Below, piece after piece: positions 11,861 to 23,700 of a stretch of DNA of 64,000 bases; position 1 is the first letter of the stretch, and each line of letters opens with the position of its first letter. The notes below the pieces were generated by a model that was given only the letters and a program-made list of their open reading frames with translations, searched no databases and was not told the DNA's origin. Both the position numbers and the translations under genes were made by a program. The stretch is from Symsagittifera roscoffensis. Lineage: Eukaryota > Xenacoelomorpha > Acoela > Convolutidae. The stretch is from positions 3,424,166 through 3,488,165 of the forward strand of contig NC_087069.1 of NCBI RefSeq assembly GCF_963678635.1, in the 5' to 3' direction.

Positions 11861-13740
11861 TCACCTCCATACACCAAAACACTTAAGAAACAATTCCATA
11901 CGACTCACATTTTTATCGCACACTTAAATGCATCATGCTTGTCTTACAATTTCACATATGAAGCTAATGAAAAAATGTTTGTCCAACAATTTCGAACTAT
12001 GAAAGTTGGAGCTTCTTTTTCTACAGAAGGCTGACCTTCATACACCAAAAGACTTGAGAGACAATTCCATACGACTCACATTTTTATCGCACACTTAAAT
12101 GCATCATGCTTGTTTTACAATTTCACAAATGAAGCTAATGAAAAAATGTTTGTCCAACAATTTCGAACTATGAAAGTTTGACCTTCTTTATCTTCACAAG
12201 GTTGACCTTCATACACCAAAACCACCTAGCGGACAATTCCATACAACTCAAAAATGTATCACACATTTCCATGCATTGTACTATTCATAAATATTTGCAA
12301 ATAGAACCAATGAAAAAAACGCTAGCCAAACAATTTCAAACTATAAAAGTTTGACTAGTGTTTTTTAACCCTGTTTATTCTCCTGCTTTATTTCAAAACT
12401 GCTTTTTATACATTTTCATACATCATGCTAATCACCAAATTTTACAACTGAAGCCAATGAAAAAAAGCTAGTCACACAATTTCGAATTAAGAAAGTATGA
12501 CATATGCTCTTGTACCCCGGGATGACCTCCATACACCAAAAACTCTCAGCAGACAATTACATACAACTCAAACATTTATCACACAAAACCATGCATCATG
12601 CTGTTCTTACAATTTCATAAACAAAACCAATAAAAAACGTTTGTCATACAATTTCGAACAAGGAAACTATAACTAGTGTTCTTCTACACCAACAATGTTC
12701 ATCATACATTTACATGCATCATGACAGTCATACGATTTCACAAATGCAGCCAAGAAGAAAACGCTAGTCATACAATTTCGAAACGTGGAGGTATGACTAG
12801 TGTTCTTCTAACCCGGGTTGACCTCCACACACCAAAAATGCTTAGCATGAAATTCAATCAACAAAAAAATTTATTGTACAGTTCCATACATCATGATAGT
12901 GAAACAATTTTACAAATGAACTCAATGAAAAAAAACGCTAGTCATACAGATTCGAATTACAGTGTCTTTTCATACCCCGGGTTGACCTCCATTCACCATA
13001 AATGCTTGGCATGAAATCCAAACAACAAAAATGTTTATCATACAAATCCATAAATCATGCTAGTCATTTAAATTTCCAAATGAAGCCAATGAAAAAAAAT
13101 GGCAGTCATACAATTTCCAAATATGAAAGAATGACCACCATACTCCAAAAATGCTTAGCAGACAATTTCATGCACCAAAATGGCTTAACATACAGTTTCA
13201 TACACCAAATATTTTCCGCGTCGGAATGATCTCCATACACCAAAAAGGCTTCCAATTCAGTTCAAACAACAATAAAGCCTAGCATATAATATCATAAACC
13301 AACAATGCTTACCATACTCTTACATGCATTGTGACATTCATACAATTTCACAAATGAAGCCAAGGACAAATTGCTAATCATACAATTTCGAAATGTGAAG
13401 GTATTACTAGTTTTATTCTAACCCGGGATGACCTCCACACACTGAAAACGCTTAGCAGACAATTCCATACAACTCGAATATTAATAACACAATTCCATCC
13501 ATCATACTATTCATACAGTTTCACAAACAAAGCCAATGAAATAAAAACTATGAAAAAATGACTAGTGTTCTTGTATCCAGGTTGACTCTATACACCAAAC
13601 TCGCTTACCATACATTTCGATACACCGGAAACAAGCGTCATACAATTCCATAAATCCAGCCAGTCATACAGTTTTTCAAACGGAGGCAATAAGAAACCGT
13701 TAGCCATGAAACTTCGAACTATGAAAAAATGGTTGTCTAT

Positions 13741-15420
13741 ATATAATTTATATGTATATTAAATATATATTTAGTTAAATGTATAATTTGATTTTTCCCA
13801 AAAAATATCGAATTATAAGCCTGAAAAAAAAACTTTCAAATACTTTTTTTTGCACGCGGAATTTATTTTTTAAGAATAACGTAGTCCTGGATACACAAAT
13901 GCCAGATTTTTTTTTGTTGATTATTCACATATTCCTAAAACGTTTTTTTTTATTTTCAATGTCAAGTTCATGTATTCCTTGATCAATGCCCTATTAATTT
14001 AAACTTCAAATTTAAAAAACCATAATTGAAACGTTTTACCGACATTTAAAAGTTTGTAACTTTTGTGTACAAAAACGGTTGAAAAACTTTCAGTGACTCT
14101 AGCTTTGAGCAAACCAAGGTATTTCTCACTTATGTTAATTTACGAACACCACCCAAAAATATTCAAAACTAAAATTAAAAAGAAAAACTTTCGATGTATA
14201 GAAAAATGCTTTGAATAAAAGTTTCTTATACAGAAAATTTTTTATCATAAAGATTCAATACAATTTCCTGTACCTAGGAATTCAATGGAATTACATAATT
14301 AGAAGTTTTTCATATAATCATTTTGTACGATATGAAGCTTTGGCTAACTTGGGACATCAGCAAGAAGTTTTTGTAACTAAATCTGAGGTTTTTCAAAATT
14401 GATAACCCAACTGTTTTGGTAACAAACTTGATTTCGGAGACAAAAACCAACAATAAAAAAATATATGATTTTTTTGAGAAAAAGTAAGTGTTAGTCATAC
14501 AGTTTCATGCTTTGAAACTTTTATGAATAGCTGTTTTTTTTAGCAATAAGGCGAACCTTTAATTATATGCATTTTTTAAGAGCTTGCAAGTTAGAGAAAA
14601 AAAATTTTTGAAAAAATTGACTTTTTTGTCTTCAAATTGACCAGGCATATTCGTTCCTCACAAAAAGAAAAGAAATCAGATTATGCGTTTTGTGTGTCAC
14701 AGAACTTTTTATATATTTTTGTAAAGAATGATAGAACTAAAGTCTGCCACAAAACAATCCGCATTCTACAAACTTTTTTTTTAGAAAAAAATTATTTATC
14801 CGTATGCAAGAAACTACATTTTGTTGTTACATTTATATATGAATTTAAAACAGAATGGCGAATCTGTAAAAACAGTTTATCTGTGGGATTTTTATCGCTC
14901 AGCGTATCGGTTTGCTCAACAAAATGAGCCACTTATAAAGCTTAACAGTTTTTTTTTGTATGATCACCAAAACATTGTCGCAAACCATCCATAAATGATT
15001 TTTAAATCAGCAGTTTTAAGTTTATCTAAGTTGGCATTTAGGCAACCAAAAAAATGTATTTAATTATATAATAGTGAGATGGTTATCATTTTTTAAAATA
15101 TTTTGTTGGGATATGTAAGAGGCTCACTTTGATATGTATGTTTCGTAAGCAATTGAACCAATACTCTCGGAATAATTTTTGATTGACTATATTTGTGTGA
15201 AAATTTGGGCTCAAATTTTGCAAATTAAATTACTAACTTTTCTGAACTTCACAACAATTTTTTTCTTCCTCCTCGTTTTTGTCTTATGTGAACTCGATGT
15301 GAGAAAAAGCGTTCTGTATATCAATATTTTTTTTCCGTTTAGTTCGGATAAATTAAATCATCACTGCATGAGAAACGCTATGGTACTTGTCTATAGGACT
15401 AGTCGCAATACCATATAACA
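13741..15420. other. AT-rich sequence without recognisable gene
   Basis: The satellite stops abruptly after ATGGTTGTCTATATATAA and is replaced by T- and A-rich DNA with homopolymer runs. Open frames are short (under 100 codons), rich in Phe, Lys, Asn and Ile, and show no motif. A single satellite-like scrap (TTAGTCATACAGTTTCATGC) lies near 14493. I see no gene here. Confidence 0.6.
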
Positions 15421-15696
15421 CATAAATGCTAGTCAATGAACTTCACACTTTGAAAAAATGCTAGTCGTAGAATTATCCGGTGTTTTCTGGACGTGTGAAA
15501 AGCTAGTTTCACAATTGTAAAATTGTTTTATTAGTGTTTTGAGTTAGATGAAGTCTTTCACTTAAATGAAATCTCTTGAATGTGTCGGTTCCATAATGGG
15601 GTTCGCGTTGAGCCCCAATTACAGAGCCAACACACTCAAGAAGACGTAATAAAGCCTGGAACAAACTCGGTTGGTTGTTGATTGACCCACACCGGA
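15421..15696. other. Satellite remnant and unclassified GC-richer block
   Basis: ATGCTAGTCAATGAACTTC (15428) and ATGCTAGTCGTAG (15460) are satellite-like remnants. From 15581 a more balanced block runs TGTGTCGGTTCCATAATGGGG, with a GGGG...CCCC dyad and an AATAAA near 15648. It could be a decayed LTR of another element, but with one copy and no partner this is not established. Confidence 0.35.
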
Positions 15697-15932
15697 GTCG
15701 AGGTGCTCGAATCATGTTTCGACTTTGAAACTAAAGCACGTGCAATTTTGTGACTGAAATTACGCGGTCGAGAAGCAATTGCAAGTCGAGCACAAAGACA
15801 AAACATACCCGATTTCTGTCGAAAGAGTCGAAACATAAGTTGAGCACAGTCGAAGCATACCCATAATTTGGGTCGAGAAGGTCGAAACTTGGGTCAAACA
15901 CAGTCGAAACATATCCGATTTCGGTCGATTTG
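15697..15932. repeat. Degenerate minisatellite with GTCGAAACATA core
   Basis: Variants of GTCGA(A/G)ACATACCCGATTT and GTCGAG(A)AGG recur at about 54-60 bp spacing four to five times up to 15932. It is distinct from the large satellite in composition. Short open frames on both strands are by-products of the repeat. Confidence 0.6.
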
Positions 15933-16037
15933 CTGACAAAACTGAAGGACAGATGCAACAGTAAGAATAATCATGTAAAAGGTGTTTTTATTGTGCAATT
16001 AGCTAGAGCAGCAAAATTGTTTGTTCTATGCAGGATA

Positions 16038-16165
16038 ATACGAGGCCAAACTGTGCACTGGAAAGGCGCACAGTTTGTGTCTGCATTTTCTTGGATTCCA
16101 GACAAGTCTTTAGGCATGTTAATATTGAGTAGGAAAGATCAAATGAAATGAAAGAACAAAAGAAG
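16038..16165 (+). mobile_element. LINE fragment forming the left flank of the provirus
   Basis: CGAGGCCAAACTGTGCACTG and TTGGATTCCAGACAAGTCTT through AATGAAAGAACAAAAGAAG align with 34835-34944, apart from a 16-bp extra segment and scattered substitutions. Homology stops exactly at 16165, where the LTR begins with TGGAACC. In the LINE copy at 34941-34950 the same position reads GAAGAACAAA without interruption, so this is the interrupted left half of that repeat. Confidence 0.75.
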
Positions 16166-16556
16166 TGGAACCAGTTCTAAACTAAAATAAATAAACCAAA
16201 TGTCTTAGTGATAAAACTATCTCTTTAAAACATTACTAAGTAACCGATCATATTCCATCTCTAAATTTGACACTTATTTGCAAGTGCTGAAACTACTTGT
16301 AGTTTTAGCACCAGAAAAATTTGAATAAACCTTAGAAAACAGTTATTCTCCTTTTGGATAAATTCCAATAACTAACTCGCGAAAACCAGTACACACACGA
16401 TCTTTTGAGACTAGGAGATAAAAGAGTAAGATTAAGATTGGTATTAGACTAAAAAATTGCACGAATCAATCCGGCCGAAAATAATATAGCGTGACGAACA
16501 GACGGTGTATCTTATCTGAATTTACTTTACGAGAACAGGCCGAAGGTCATAACTCA
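16166..16556 (+). mobile_element. 5' LTR of the Ty3/gypsy-like element
   Basis: A 391-bp block from TGGAACCAGTTCTAAAC to AGGTCATAACTCA matches, over its full length, six further copies in the window (32393, 33647, 43100, 48677, 54255, 61312). It has TG...CA ends. Homology to those copies stops at both edges. It is followed after two bases by a TGG-starting primer-site-like sequence, as expected for a 5' LTR. By eye it differs from the 3' LTRs by about a fifth, so insertion is old or the pairing involves related elements. It has AATAAA at about 16324 and retains the AGTAAGATTAAGATTGG segment that the 347-bp copies lack. Confidence 0.82.
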
Positions 16557-16558
16557 TC

Positions 16559-16576
16559 TGGTGCGACGTGTTGGAT
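16559..16576 (+). other. Candidate tRNA primer-binding site
   Basis: TGGTGCGACGTGTTGGAT starts two bases after the LTR's terminal CA. TGG complements the universal 3' CCA of tRNA, and the position is right for minus-strand priming. The primer tRNA was not identified. Confidence 0.55.
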
Positions 16577-17781
16577 GGAATTGACAATTTAATAGAAATG
16601 GCTCTACGTCTCAATAAATCTACGCCAATTTGCCAAACAATACAAAAAACACCAGGTTTTGCAAGAAGAGCAATATCAAGGCGTGAACAACGATCAGAAA
16701 ACGGACCAATCTAGTAGATGATAGTACGACGAAAACCGGAGCGAGTTTTTGTATTTAGAATTCCTTGTGCAGCAATTTTAGATTTTCATTTATTGACATG
16801 AAAATAATTTAAAGATTAATTCTTCAACAACTCATTTGGTGCTAAACCTAGTATTTAAACAATAACGACTGATGAAAATAACACAAGTCGTTCCTCCAAA
16901 ATCTGCAGTAAATCAAAACTTTTCAATAAATATTTAATTGAAAAAATTCAAAACTTATTAGTATTAAATTTCATTGTTAGTTTCATTAAGTAACACGCAT
17001 ATATATATTTTTTTTTCATCTCAGCTTCATCAACTAAAACATAACAGCATAATCTCAAAATACTAATATCATCCAAATATTAAGTTTTCTTAAACTGAAA
17101 TTTTTACATAAAAACTTATCAAGGCCTTTCATTGCTTTTCCATAATTCATTTTATTTCATAAACATATCATCAAGGTTTGCCTTGGATCTTTATTTTTAT
17201 TTAAGTTAGTTTTATTTTAAGTCTGATCATCAAGGGTTACCTTGGATTAAATCAGATCAATTTTGTTCTCCCCCTCCCATAATTTTAAAAGTGTTTAAGG
17301 ATCTCAAACGTCGATTCATTCTCTAACCCTTATAAACAACCCAGGACTAATAGACATTTTTTAAAACAAACTAACCATTTTAAATGAAATAAACAGTGAA
17401 GAACTTCGCTCACTCATCCTTCACTTGAGCTCTTCCTTTTAGATGACCCAGGCTAAAACCCTAAGTAATAAGTAAGTCATTAAATAGTATCGAACAGTCT
17501 ACTCTGTTCGAATTATACTGAGCCTTGCGGATTGATTTACTACTCTCCAACCCTTGATCGCAAATCACAACCCCTAAGTAAGATTAGGTAAGTCAATCAT
17601 GAATTAAAACCTAGTCACGAGAACAAAGAAAATCATTTTCACGAAAGGATATACTCTCTCTCCAACCCGTCAACCGCACAATCTATGCCCCAAGATAGGA
17701 TAACCTTACAAAAACCGTAAGAACACTAGTTTAGGAAGATAAAAATTCTAACCCCCAAATATTGCTCCGATCGTAAGCCTT
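16577..17781 (+). other. Untranslated leader of the LTR element
   Basis: About 1.2 kb between the primer site and the first gag-like frame. An ATG at 16599 opens a frame of about 38 codons. Two 22-bp direct repeats (17167-17188 and 17226-17247) share ATCATCAAGG and CCTTGGAT, and each can fold through CAAGG/CCTTG. GTAAGT-like steps occur near 17472 and 17590, and TTCCTTTTAG|ATG at 17433-17445 resembles a splice acceptor. Long leaders with regulatory repeats are known in gypsy-type elements; function here is inference. Confidence 0.45.
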
Positions 17782-20700
17782 ATGTCAAGAGGTAATCTAG
17801 GCAGTAAGCAAACAATCATATTACTTAATTGTTTCATTAAAAACGAGAGGTGCGATCTTGTAATCACACCGGACAGACAAACAATAGGATATATTAGATC
17901 AAAAAGACAAACACGAAAAAGACAATTAAAACAAATCAAAAGCAAATTATCAAACAAATACTTTCAAAAAGACGAAACGCAGTCTCATAGGCAGAAAAAA
18001 CACATTACAGGAACTTCAAGATTTGAAAGGTTCAATTAATAAGAATAACCCAATATATTTTTCTGACTCAGAAGCTACAACACCATTGTCAAATAAAGAA
18101 AAACGTAGAATAAAAAAGTTGTACTTCAACAAACCAATACGCTTATATAATTGGAATCAACCAAAAAGACATATAGAAAATTAACCATTAACAGTTCCAC
18201 AATACAAAAAATGATAGATTACTACAAAAATTTCAATGATAACTCGATACTTCCATTTTTCATACAACCACAAAGTAATCCCGCCCGGAGGATAAGTACA
18301 AGTTTATCACAACCTAATTGTATTTTTATTCGAAAGGGGAAATAGCCCATCTAAACAAGAATTTCCTGAAAAAAGAGTAAAATGAGAATTCCTTGATCAC
18401 TTTCTTTAAGGTATTTGTAATATTACATCATATTACGGTATATTCACTCTCGAAATCTTATCACTACAATGAATACAAACAGATGATATAGAATTGGAAT
18501 TCTCAAAAGTTTTCACAGAACATATAGAAAGATAGAAAAAACATCATTTGTGAAAATTGAATTTGCTCTTCTTGGTGAATATTGAATTTGCTCTTTGTGA
18601 ATTTTGGTGTTGTTTAAAAATATACAACACCATATTTCACAACGAACAAATTCAACATTCACAAATGATGTTTTTTCATTTATTTATAGCTATTTATCAA
18701 TATTAGAATCGAAAGAAACACATAATGAGTCACCGCCTCAACCATCCCGGCACTAAACTGTAAGACAATAAATCTATCTTTTCTCAAAATTTCTTGATAC
18801 AATCCGTGAAAATGTTATCAAAAAACAACATTCCACAAAACGTCATGCAAAGAAAACTAGTATGGTTTATAACTGGTTATTTTGTCCATAACATCGATCT
18901 CATAGCACAATCAAGAAAAAATTCTCGACCGCAAAGCTCAAACGATGAAACTGTATTAGCAGAGGAAACAGACTATGTTTGGGACCCTGATTGGTCTCAT
19001 CCATCATTTATTAATATGACAACTGATATATCAAGTACAGCGATCACTAATTTCTCTGTTGACAAAAAATATGTTAGAAACCTCCACATAAGATTGATGC
19101 TACACCTTTAAATTATGTTGCTTTTTTCACTGACAGAACAAGAAATAATAGTTTCAACTCCCCAGTCAAAAATAAACAACAAAATTTAAATGGAAACATT
19201 ACAAAACAAGTTATTCAAACTCCATCACCTTTCAATAATGAAGAAATAGTCGAAGAAATGCCAACAACAACACAACAAAGCAATTCCCCCATTCATCCTA
19301 CACATACAACTCCCCAAAAGAAAATTACAGCATTTCCACATACAAATATACAACCCATAGCGAAACCTTCTGTTTCTCTAAAAAACTCGCAAATGGATTA
19401 TCAAACATTTTAACCAGCAACGACATCACGATAAACAAATAAACCAAAAAGTCTAGAAGAAACAATTTTTAAGATAATAACTACAATTTTTTTGCGAAAA
19501 ACAAAATAATAGAACCCTTATATGAACCTCCCTATCAAAACCAATCACAAACAGAGAACTACAATCAACAAGAACCACAACAAGTCTCGCACTCAGTTTT
19601 TTTCAACGATTAACCAAGAGCTACAGTGGGTCGTAGCGGAAACTTCTCGTTTTTCCAGCTAAAATTAAAAATAACTAATAAAGATCTTGCAAGAAATCAA
19701 CCACATTAATGAGACGATGAAGGCTATTATAGCCAAAATCAGTGACGTTTCATCAACAAAGTAATAACTGGAAATTTGATCAACCAGATCCTATTTATGA
19801 ACAAGAAATTTTTGAGCCATATACACGAAATGGACAAACAAGACAAACAAGACAATCTTTTCCTCTGAAAACAAACTCAGCACCATATAATAATGTTTTT
19901 CAATCACAAAATCCTATAAATACACAAAGTTCAACCAACTCAAATGCAAAATGAAATCCCATCACCATAATAATTTCAACATCATGTTTTTACAAATACA
20001 CAACTTACAAATATTTCCCAAATACCAAAAGCCGCAGAATCACTGCAAATGACTATGACTCCATACCTCTTGGGTGGATCTTCTATATCTTCTAAAAACA
20101 AATCATGGTATTCACAGCAACAGATCCTGAATACCCAGTAAAAAATTAATTAAACGCAGTCACAGCTATCTTTATTTTAATCATAGGAACTGAACCAGTA
20201 AATACGCCTCTTCATCACAATTGGACACAATGACGCACAGCTCGGATCCAAACCACACTTGATGGCGCAGCCCACAAATGGTTTTCGGTTTTACCTAAAG
20301 ACATTAAATCAGACTGGAAAAAATTGACACAAGAATCTTCAAAAATTTTTGCCTCTGAAAGAAGTAAGCAACATCAAAGAGTTCTATGCAACAAAATCCG
20401 TAGACTCCCTAAAGAAACAATTAGGCAACTTGCAGTAAGAATCGAAACATAAGTCAATAAAGCATATTCTATTATTACGCATGATTATAAAAACACGAAG
20501 ATGACAGAAGTCTCAATGATGACTCTAACACATCAACTACGAGAGAAAAGCAATAAAAAAGAGAAAAAGAGAGCATCACAACCCTCTCCATTTCAAGAAC
20601 CTGAAGACTTCCTTCCGAAAACTAGTAGACAAGGTGAAATCACTATGATATTGGAAGAAATAGAAAATTTAAAACTACAATACCTAAGCAAAATCCATAC

Positions 20701-20881
20701 AACTACTTCACAAGAAAATAACAGCCTTGACTCCGACATTTAACTAGCTGAAAAAATCATTCAAATTTTAAATATCAACGAGAAAAATCCAAACTTTGAA
20801 GGTAAACCATCAGTCAAGAAATGATGTAACTACTGCCGTACATATGGTATAACTTCGCTGAATGTAGACAAAAACAACAAG
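17782..20881 (+). pseudogene. gag: gag pseudogene (matrix/capsid/nucleocapsid region)
   Basis: Position between leader and protease, Asn/Gln/Thr-rich linkers and a capsid-like stretch identify a Ty3/gypsy gag. The capsid core is best seen at 20256-20510, where LDGAAHKWF, SDWKKLTQE and LPKETIRQLAVRIE follow in order, as in the retrotransposon gag domain that forms the particle. Basic N-terminal residues lie at 17782-18039. A CCHC zinc knuckle begins CNYC at 20825-20836, but the expected His is displaced and the last Cys (20863) lies in another frame, one base short of the C-X2-C-X4-H-X4-C spacing. Stops and frame changes are scattered throughout (open pieces 17782-18039, 18151-18345, 18794-19111, 19742-19954, 20501-20743). 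It cannot make a full Gag. Confidence 0.75.
18535..18677. repeat. Fold-back element with perfect 20-bp terminal inverted repeats
   Basis: GAAAAAACATCATTTGTGAA at 18535-18554 is the exact reverse complement of 18658-18677. Inside, TTGAATTTGCTC and GGTGTTGT pair with GAACAAATTCAA and ACAACACC, so almost the whole 143 bp folds on itself. The left arm has an extra copy of about 25 bp containing TTGAATTTGCTCTT. It lies inside gag. It may be a MITE insertion or a long RNA hairpin; no clear target duplication was seen. Confidence 0.7.
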
Positions 20882-21837
20882 GTAATCAGAACAAACCACA
20901 AAAACACAGAGAACCAAAAATATTCTTGTATCAGTACATGAACAAAGACCAGAAATTACCCAACAAAAACGTACACAGTAAGACTTGTTCAGGAAAACCA
21001 CTCCCAGATAACTATAATACCGGTAGACAACAATCACCTTATCAAAATAACTATCGCGGAAAATCTCCAGATCGAAGAAACTCACAATATTTCTCACCAT
21101 AAAGATATAGTCGATCAAACAGTCAAAAAATCAATATCGAAAAATTTATTCAAGATTAAACTCAAACAGAAGTAATTAATCAAATTATAATAAAAATCGT
21201 TCTCATTAAAACTCTCCAAAAACATATTATTCAAACGAACATTCCCGAAATTCCTCAGATGATAAAAAAAAAGAATTACTCAAACAATAGAAGTAGTCAA
21301 TACTCAGATAATAGATCATGAAACTATTCAAACATTAGATAAAAATTATTTAATTACCACAATAGATTATGTGGAAGTTCCAGGAATCGAAGTTCTACTC
21401 ATACAAAATGACAGAGAAATTATTCTCAGTCACCACAAAGTGATGATAAACAATATTAAAAATCACAAGAAAGCTATAGAAGTAGTACACCTAAACATCA
21501 AAGTCAAATCAATCAGGTACAATCAGCTGAAGAAACTCAATCAGACCTTTCCGGTATGGATAACACAGAAAATTCAGAGTAACAACTAAATCAGATAAAT
21601 TTTGAACCCACAGATGATGAGAGCGAATCAGGAAAAACACGCTTTCAATAAACATGCTTCAGATTGAAAATGAAGATGAAACATCAATTGAATCGAATTA
21701 TTATCAAAAAAAGAAAATTTAAATACTTTCAAAAAGTCAGACAATACACAAAACATAACAGATTACACAAAACAAGAGTTTAAAGGAAGTTGAAGTACGA
21801 AGAATATATATCAAAATACAGCAAATAAAAAACAACC
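20882..21837 (+). pseudogene. gag-pro linker region, decayed
   Basis: Continuation of the retroelement between the zinc knuckle and the protease. All frames are broken every 20-75 codons. Composition is rich in Ser, Asn, Gln, Arg and Tyr, as in disordered Gag C-termini. The longest piece (21371-21589) has no motif. I infer that it belongs to gag/pro from position only. Confidence 0.45.
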
Positions 21838-22870
21838 ACATAAAAAACAATTTGGACAAAATCACTTCTTTTAGCAGGTCCAAAAAGCAAAGATTTTCAA
21901 TCACCAGAACTCGAAATTAGTTTCCTAATAGACACAGGAGCAAAATGGAATCAAATACAATTTTTACATCCGAATTTATTACCGTCAAAGACTTCAAGCT
22001 GATTAGCTACAGCACAAGGATCACGTCTAACAAATTTTGAAAAAAAATCAATTACATCTCGTTCCTACTCGAACAATGGAACACAATAAATTTTTGAATA
22101 AAACAATCAAACGAACGTTTCATATCACAGAGATAAAATGAAATATCATTTTAATACCGTTTTTTATTAAATATATCCCACTAATAATATCTTTAATAGC
22201 AAACAACATATAAAGAATAAATATACAAGAATGAAAAACACATTGATCACATTCTTTCAAATTTTAAATAAAAAATTTTCATTTTTCTCCATTTTTTATC
22301 CTATTTACAACCAAGTAAGAAAACATCTGAAACCATTATCAGTAAAACAATTTAACTTCTCAATAAGTCAATTCCACCAATACATTGTAGATCAAAACAA
22401 ACAAAGACTATATATGTCCGACCTTGAGTTCAATTCAATCCATATATTTTTTTGAGTCACAACCTCATCAATCGAATCCACAAAAAAAACATGTTCAGAT
22501 ATAATTTCTTTGCACGTACAGAAAAATCCCCTATATAAAATAACGTTACCCCTAGGACTTTTAGGATATCGTGGAACCAATGCAACACTTTCCCCAATAG
22601 TAGGAACATCATATAATGTAAGTTACATCTTGAAATTATTAGATATATGTCAATCAGTAATTGTCACTGAAGAATCATCAATTGATAAAATAATTAGGGA
22701 TTCAAAACGGAAAACAGACTACTCTAAAAAACACCATAGCTTAAACCAACATTTCAAAAATCAAAAATTACCACTGAACAACAGAAATGTCTTACTAAGT
22801 TCAATTATCAACAATCTCAAATTATACAACAGTTTGAACAATTAGAAGAACTACTATTGAATTACCTAAT
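21838..22870 (+). pseudogene. pro: Retropepsin (aspartic protease) remnant and spacer
   Basis: FLIDTGAKWN at 21922-21951 carries the Asp-Thr-Gly-Ala active-site motif (DTGA at 21931-21942) preceded by hydrophobic residues, the hallmark of retropepsins that cleave Gag-Pol. Downstream frames are interrupted, but PLGLLGYRGTNATLS (about 22549-22593) and SYILKLLDICQS (near 22624-22659) fit the region between protease and RT. The second half of the retropepsin fold, including a second glycine-rich strand, is not clearly visible. The open frames at 22231-22455 and 22510-22845 are pieces of this region. Non-functional. Confidence 0.7.
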
Positions 22871-23700
22871 GGCTTACGCTACATCCAAATTTGATATTGG
22901 AAATTCAAATTCACCACTACATTCACCTCTAAAACTGACGCAGCTTTCAAAAAACAAACAGCAAGCAAAGTTCCAATTTCACTTAACAGATAAAGTCAAA
23001 ACATTATTGGATATCTTAGAACAATAGGAAATCATTTCCCCAGTTAATAAAAGATAACAACCACAAAAAAACACATTCTTAAATCCCTTTTTTATCCTTG
23101 CTAAAGGAGAATCATTGAAAATTGTTCTAGATGCTAGATACTAACTCACTTCGTTATTGATGAGTCTAAATGTGATTGGCCTATAGAACCAACTCAAGTA
23201 GTTCGCACTAAAACATTTGGACAATATTTTACAACAGCCGACTTGAACAGCGCGTATTAACAAATGCAACTAGATGAACAATCACGGCGCTTAACACAAT
23301 TCATTAACGGAAATAAACGAAACGAATTTGATAGACTTTTCTATGGAGTTTCCTTTTGGTAAAATTTTTCGACCACTTATTCTCAGCAAGATTGTTACAA
23401 GCTTTTTAGACGATGTTTTCATGCAATCACAATCAACACACGAAATGTCTAACACATTGGAAAAATACCACCAAACACTACTTGAGGAAAACATGAAAGC
23501 AGCCCCAGACAAATCACAGTTCTTTTTTTCTCATGTATAAATACTTGGACTTAATATTGAAGGAAACGCAATATCTCCATTAAAACGTCGCATAGACGCA
23601 ATCATAAAACTTCGAACTCCGTAAAATAAAACGAAAATCCAAGAATTTCTTGGAATGCTAAACTTTTAAATAAATTTTTCTATGAAACGAAATTACAATT
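22871..23700 (+). pseudogene. pol: Reverse transcriptase pseudogene
   Basis: RT motifs appear in order but in different frames: a finger-like LTDKVKTLLDILEQ (about 22980), NPFFILAKGESLKIVLDARY (about 23085-23144), TTADLNSAY followed by a stop and QMQLDE (23231-23280), a RLFYG segment (23332-23346), and the catalytic F-L-D-D box in TSFLDDVFMQS (23398-23430). These are followed by APDKSQFFF and, after a stop, ISPLKRRIDAIIKL and KIQEFLGMLNF. FLDD replaces the more usual YVDD/YLDD but keeps both aspartates. The order and the LGMLNF thumb text mark the Ty3/gypsy lineage. In-frame stops at 23037, 23143 and 23260 and several frame changes make it inactive. Confidence 0.85.

Larger units (their letters stand above)
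1..13740. repeat. Degenerate satellite array, about 170-bp monomer
   Basis: Nearly the whole interval is built from one family of diverged tandem monomers. Landmarks recur in fixed order: CATACAATTTC, GAACTATGAAAGTATGACTAG, GTTCTTCTACACCGGGTTGACC, CCATACACCAAAAATGC, TTAGCATACAATTCC, CATCATGCTAGTC and AATGAAGCCAATGAAAAA. Spacing between successive GACCTCC boxes is mostly 162-177 bp, with some truncated monomers near 80-105 bp, so the array holds about 75-80 monomers. Each monomer contains several copies of a CATACAATTYC submotif, which suggests it grew from a shorter repeat. Adjacent monomers are diverged and higher-order units appear locally. No sustained coding signal exists; open frames up to about 110 codons are by-products of the repeat. 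A ~170-bp AT-rich tandem repeat fits a pericentromeric satellite (inference). Confidence 0.92.

Noticed and set aside
1-13740. CRISPR-like or regulatory repeat array
   Set aside because: Repeats are contiguous, long and diverged with no unique spacers of constant length. The sequence is eukaryotic in character.
15581-15660. Separate LTR of another retroelement (TGTGTCGG..., AATAAA)
   Set aside because: One copy, no partner, no primer site or polypurine tract; not enough to call.
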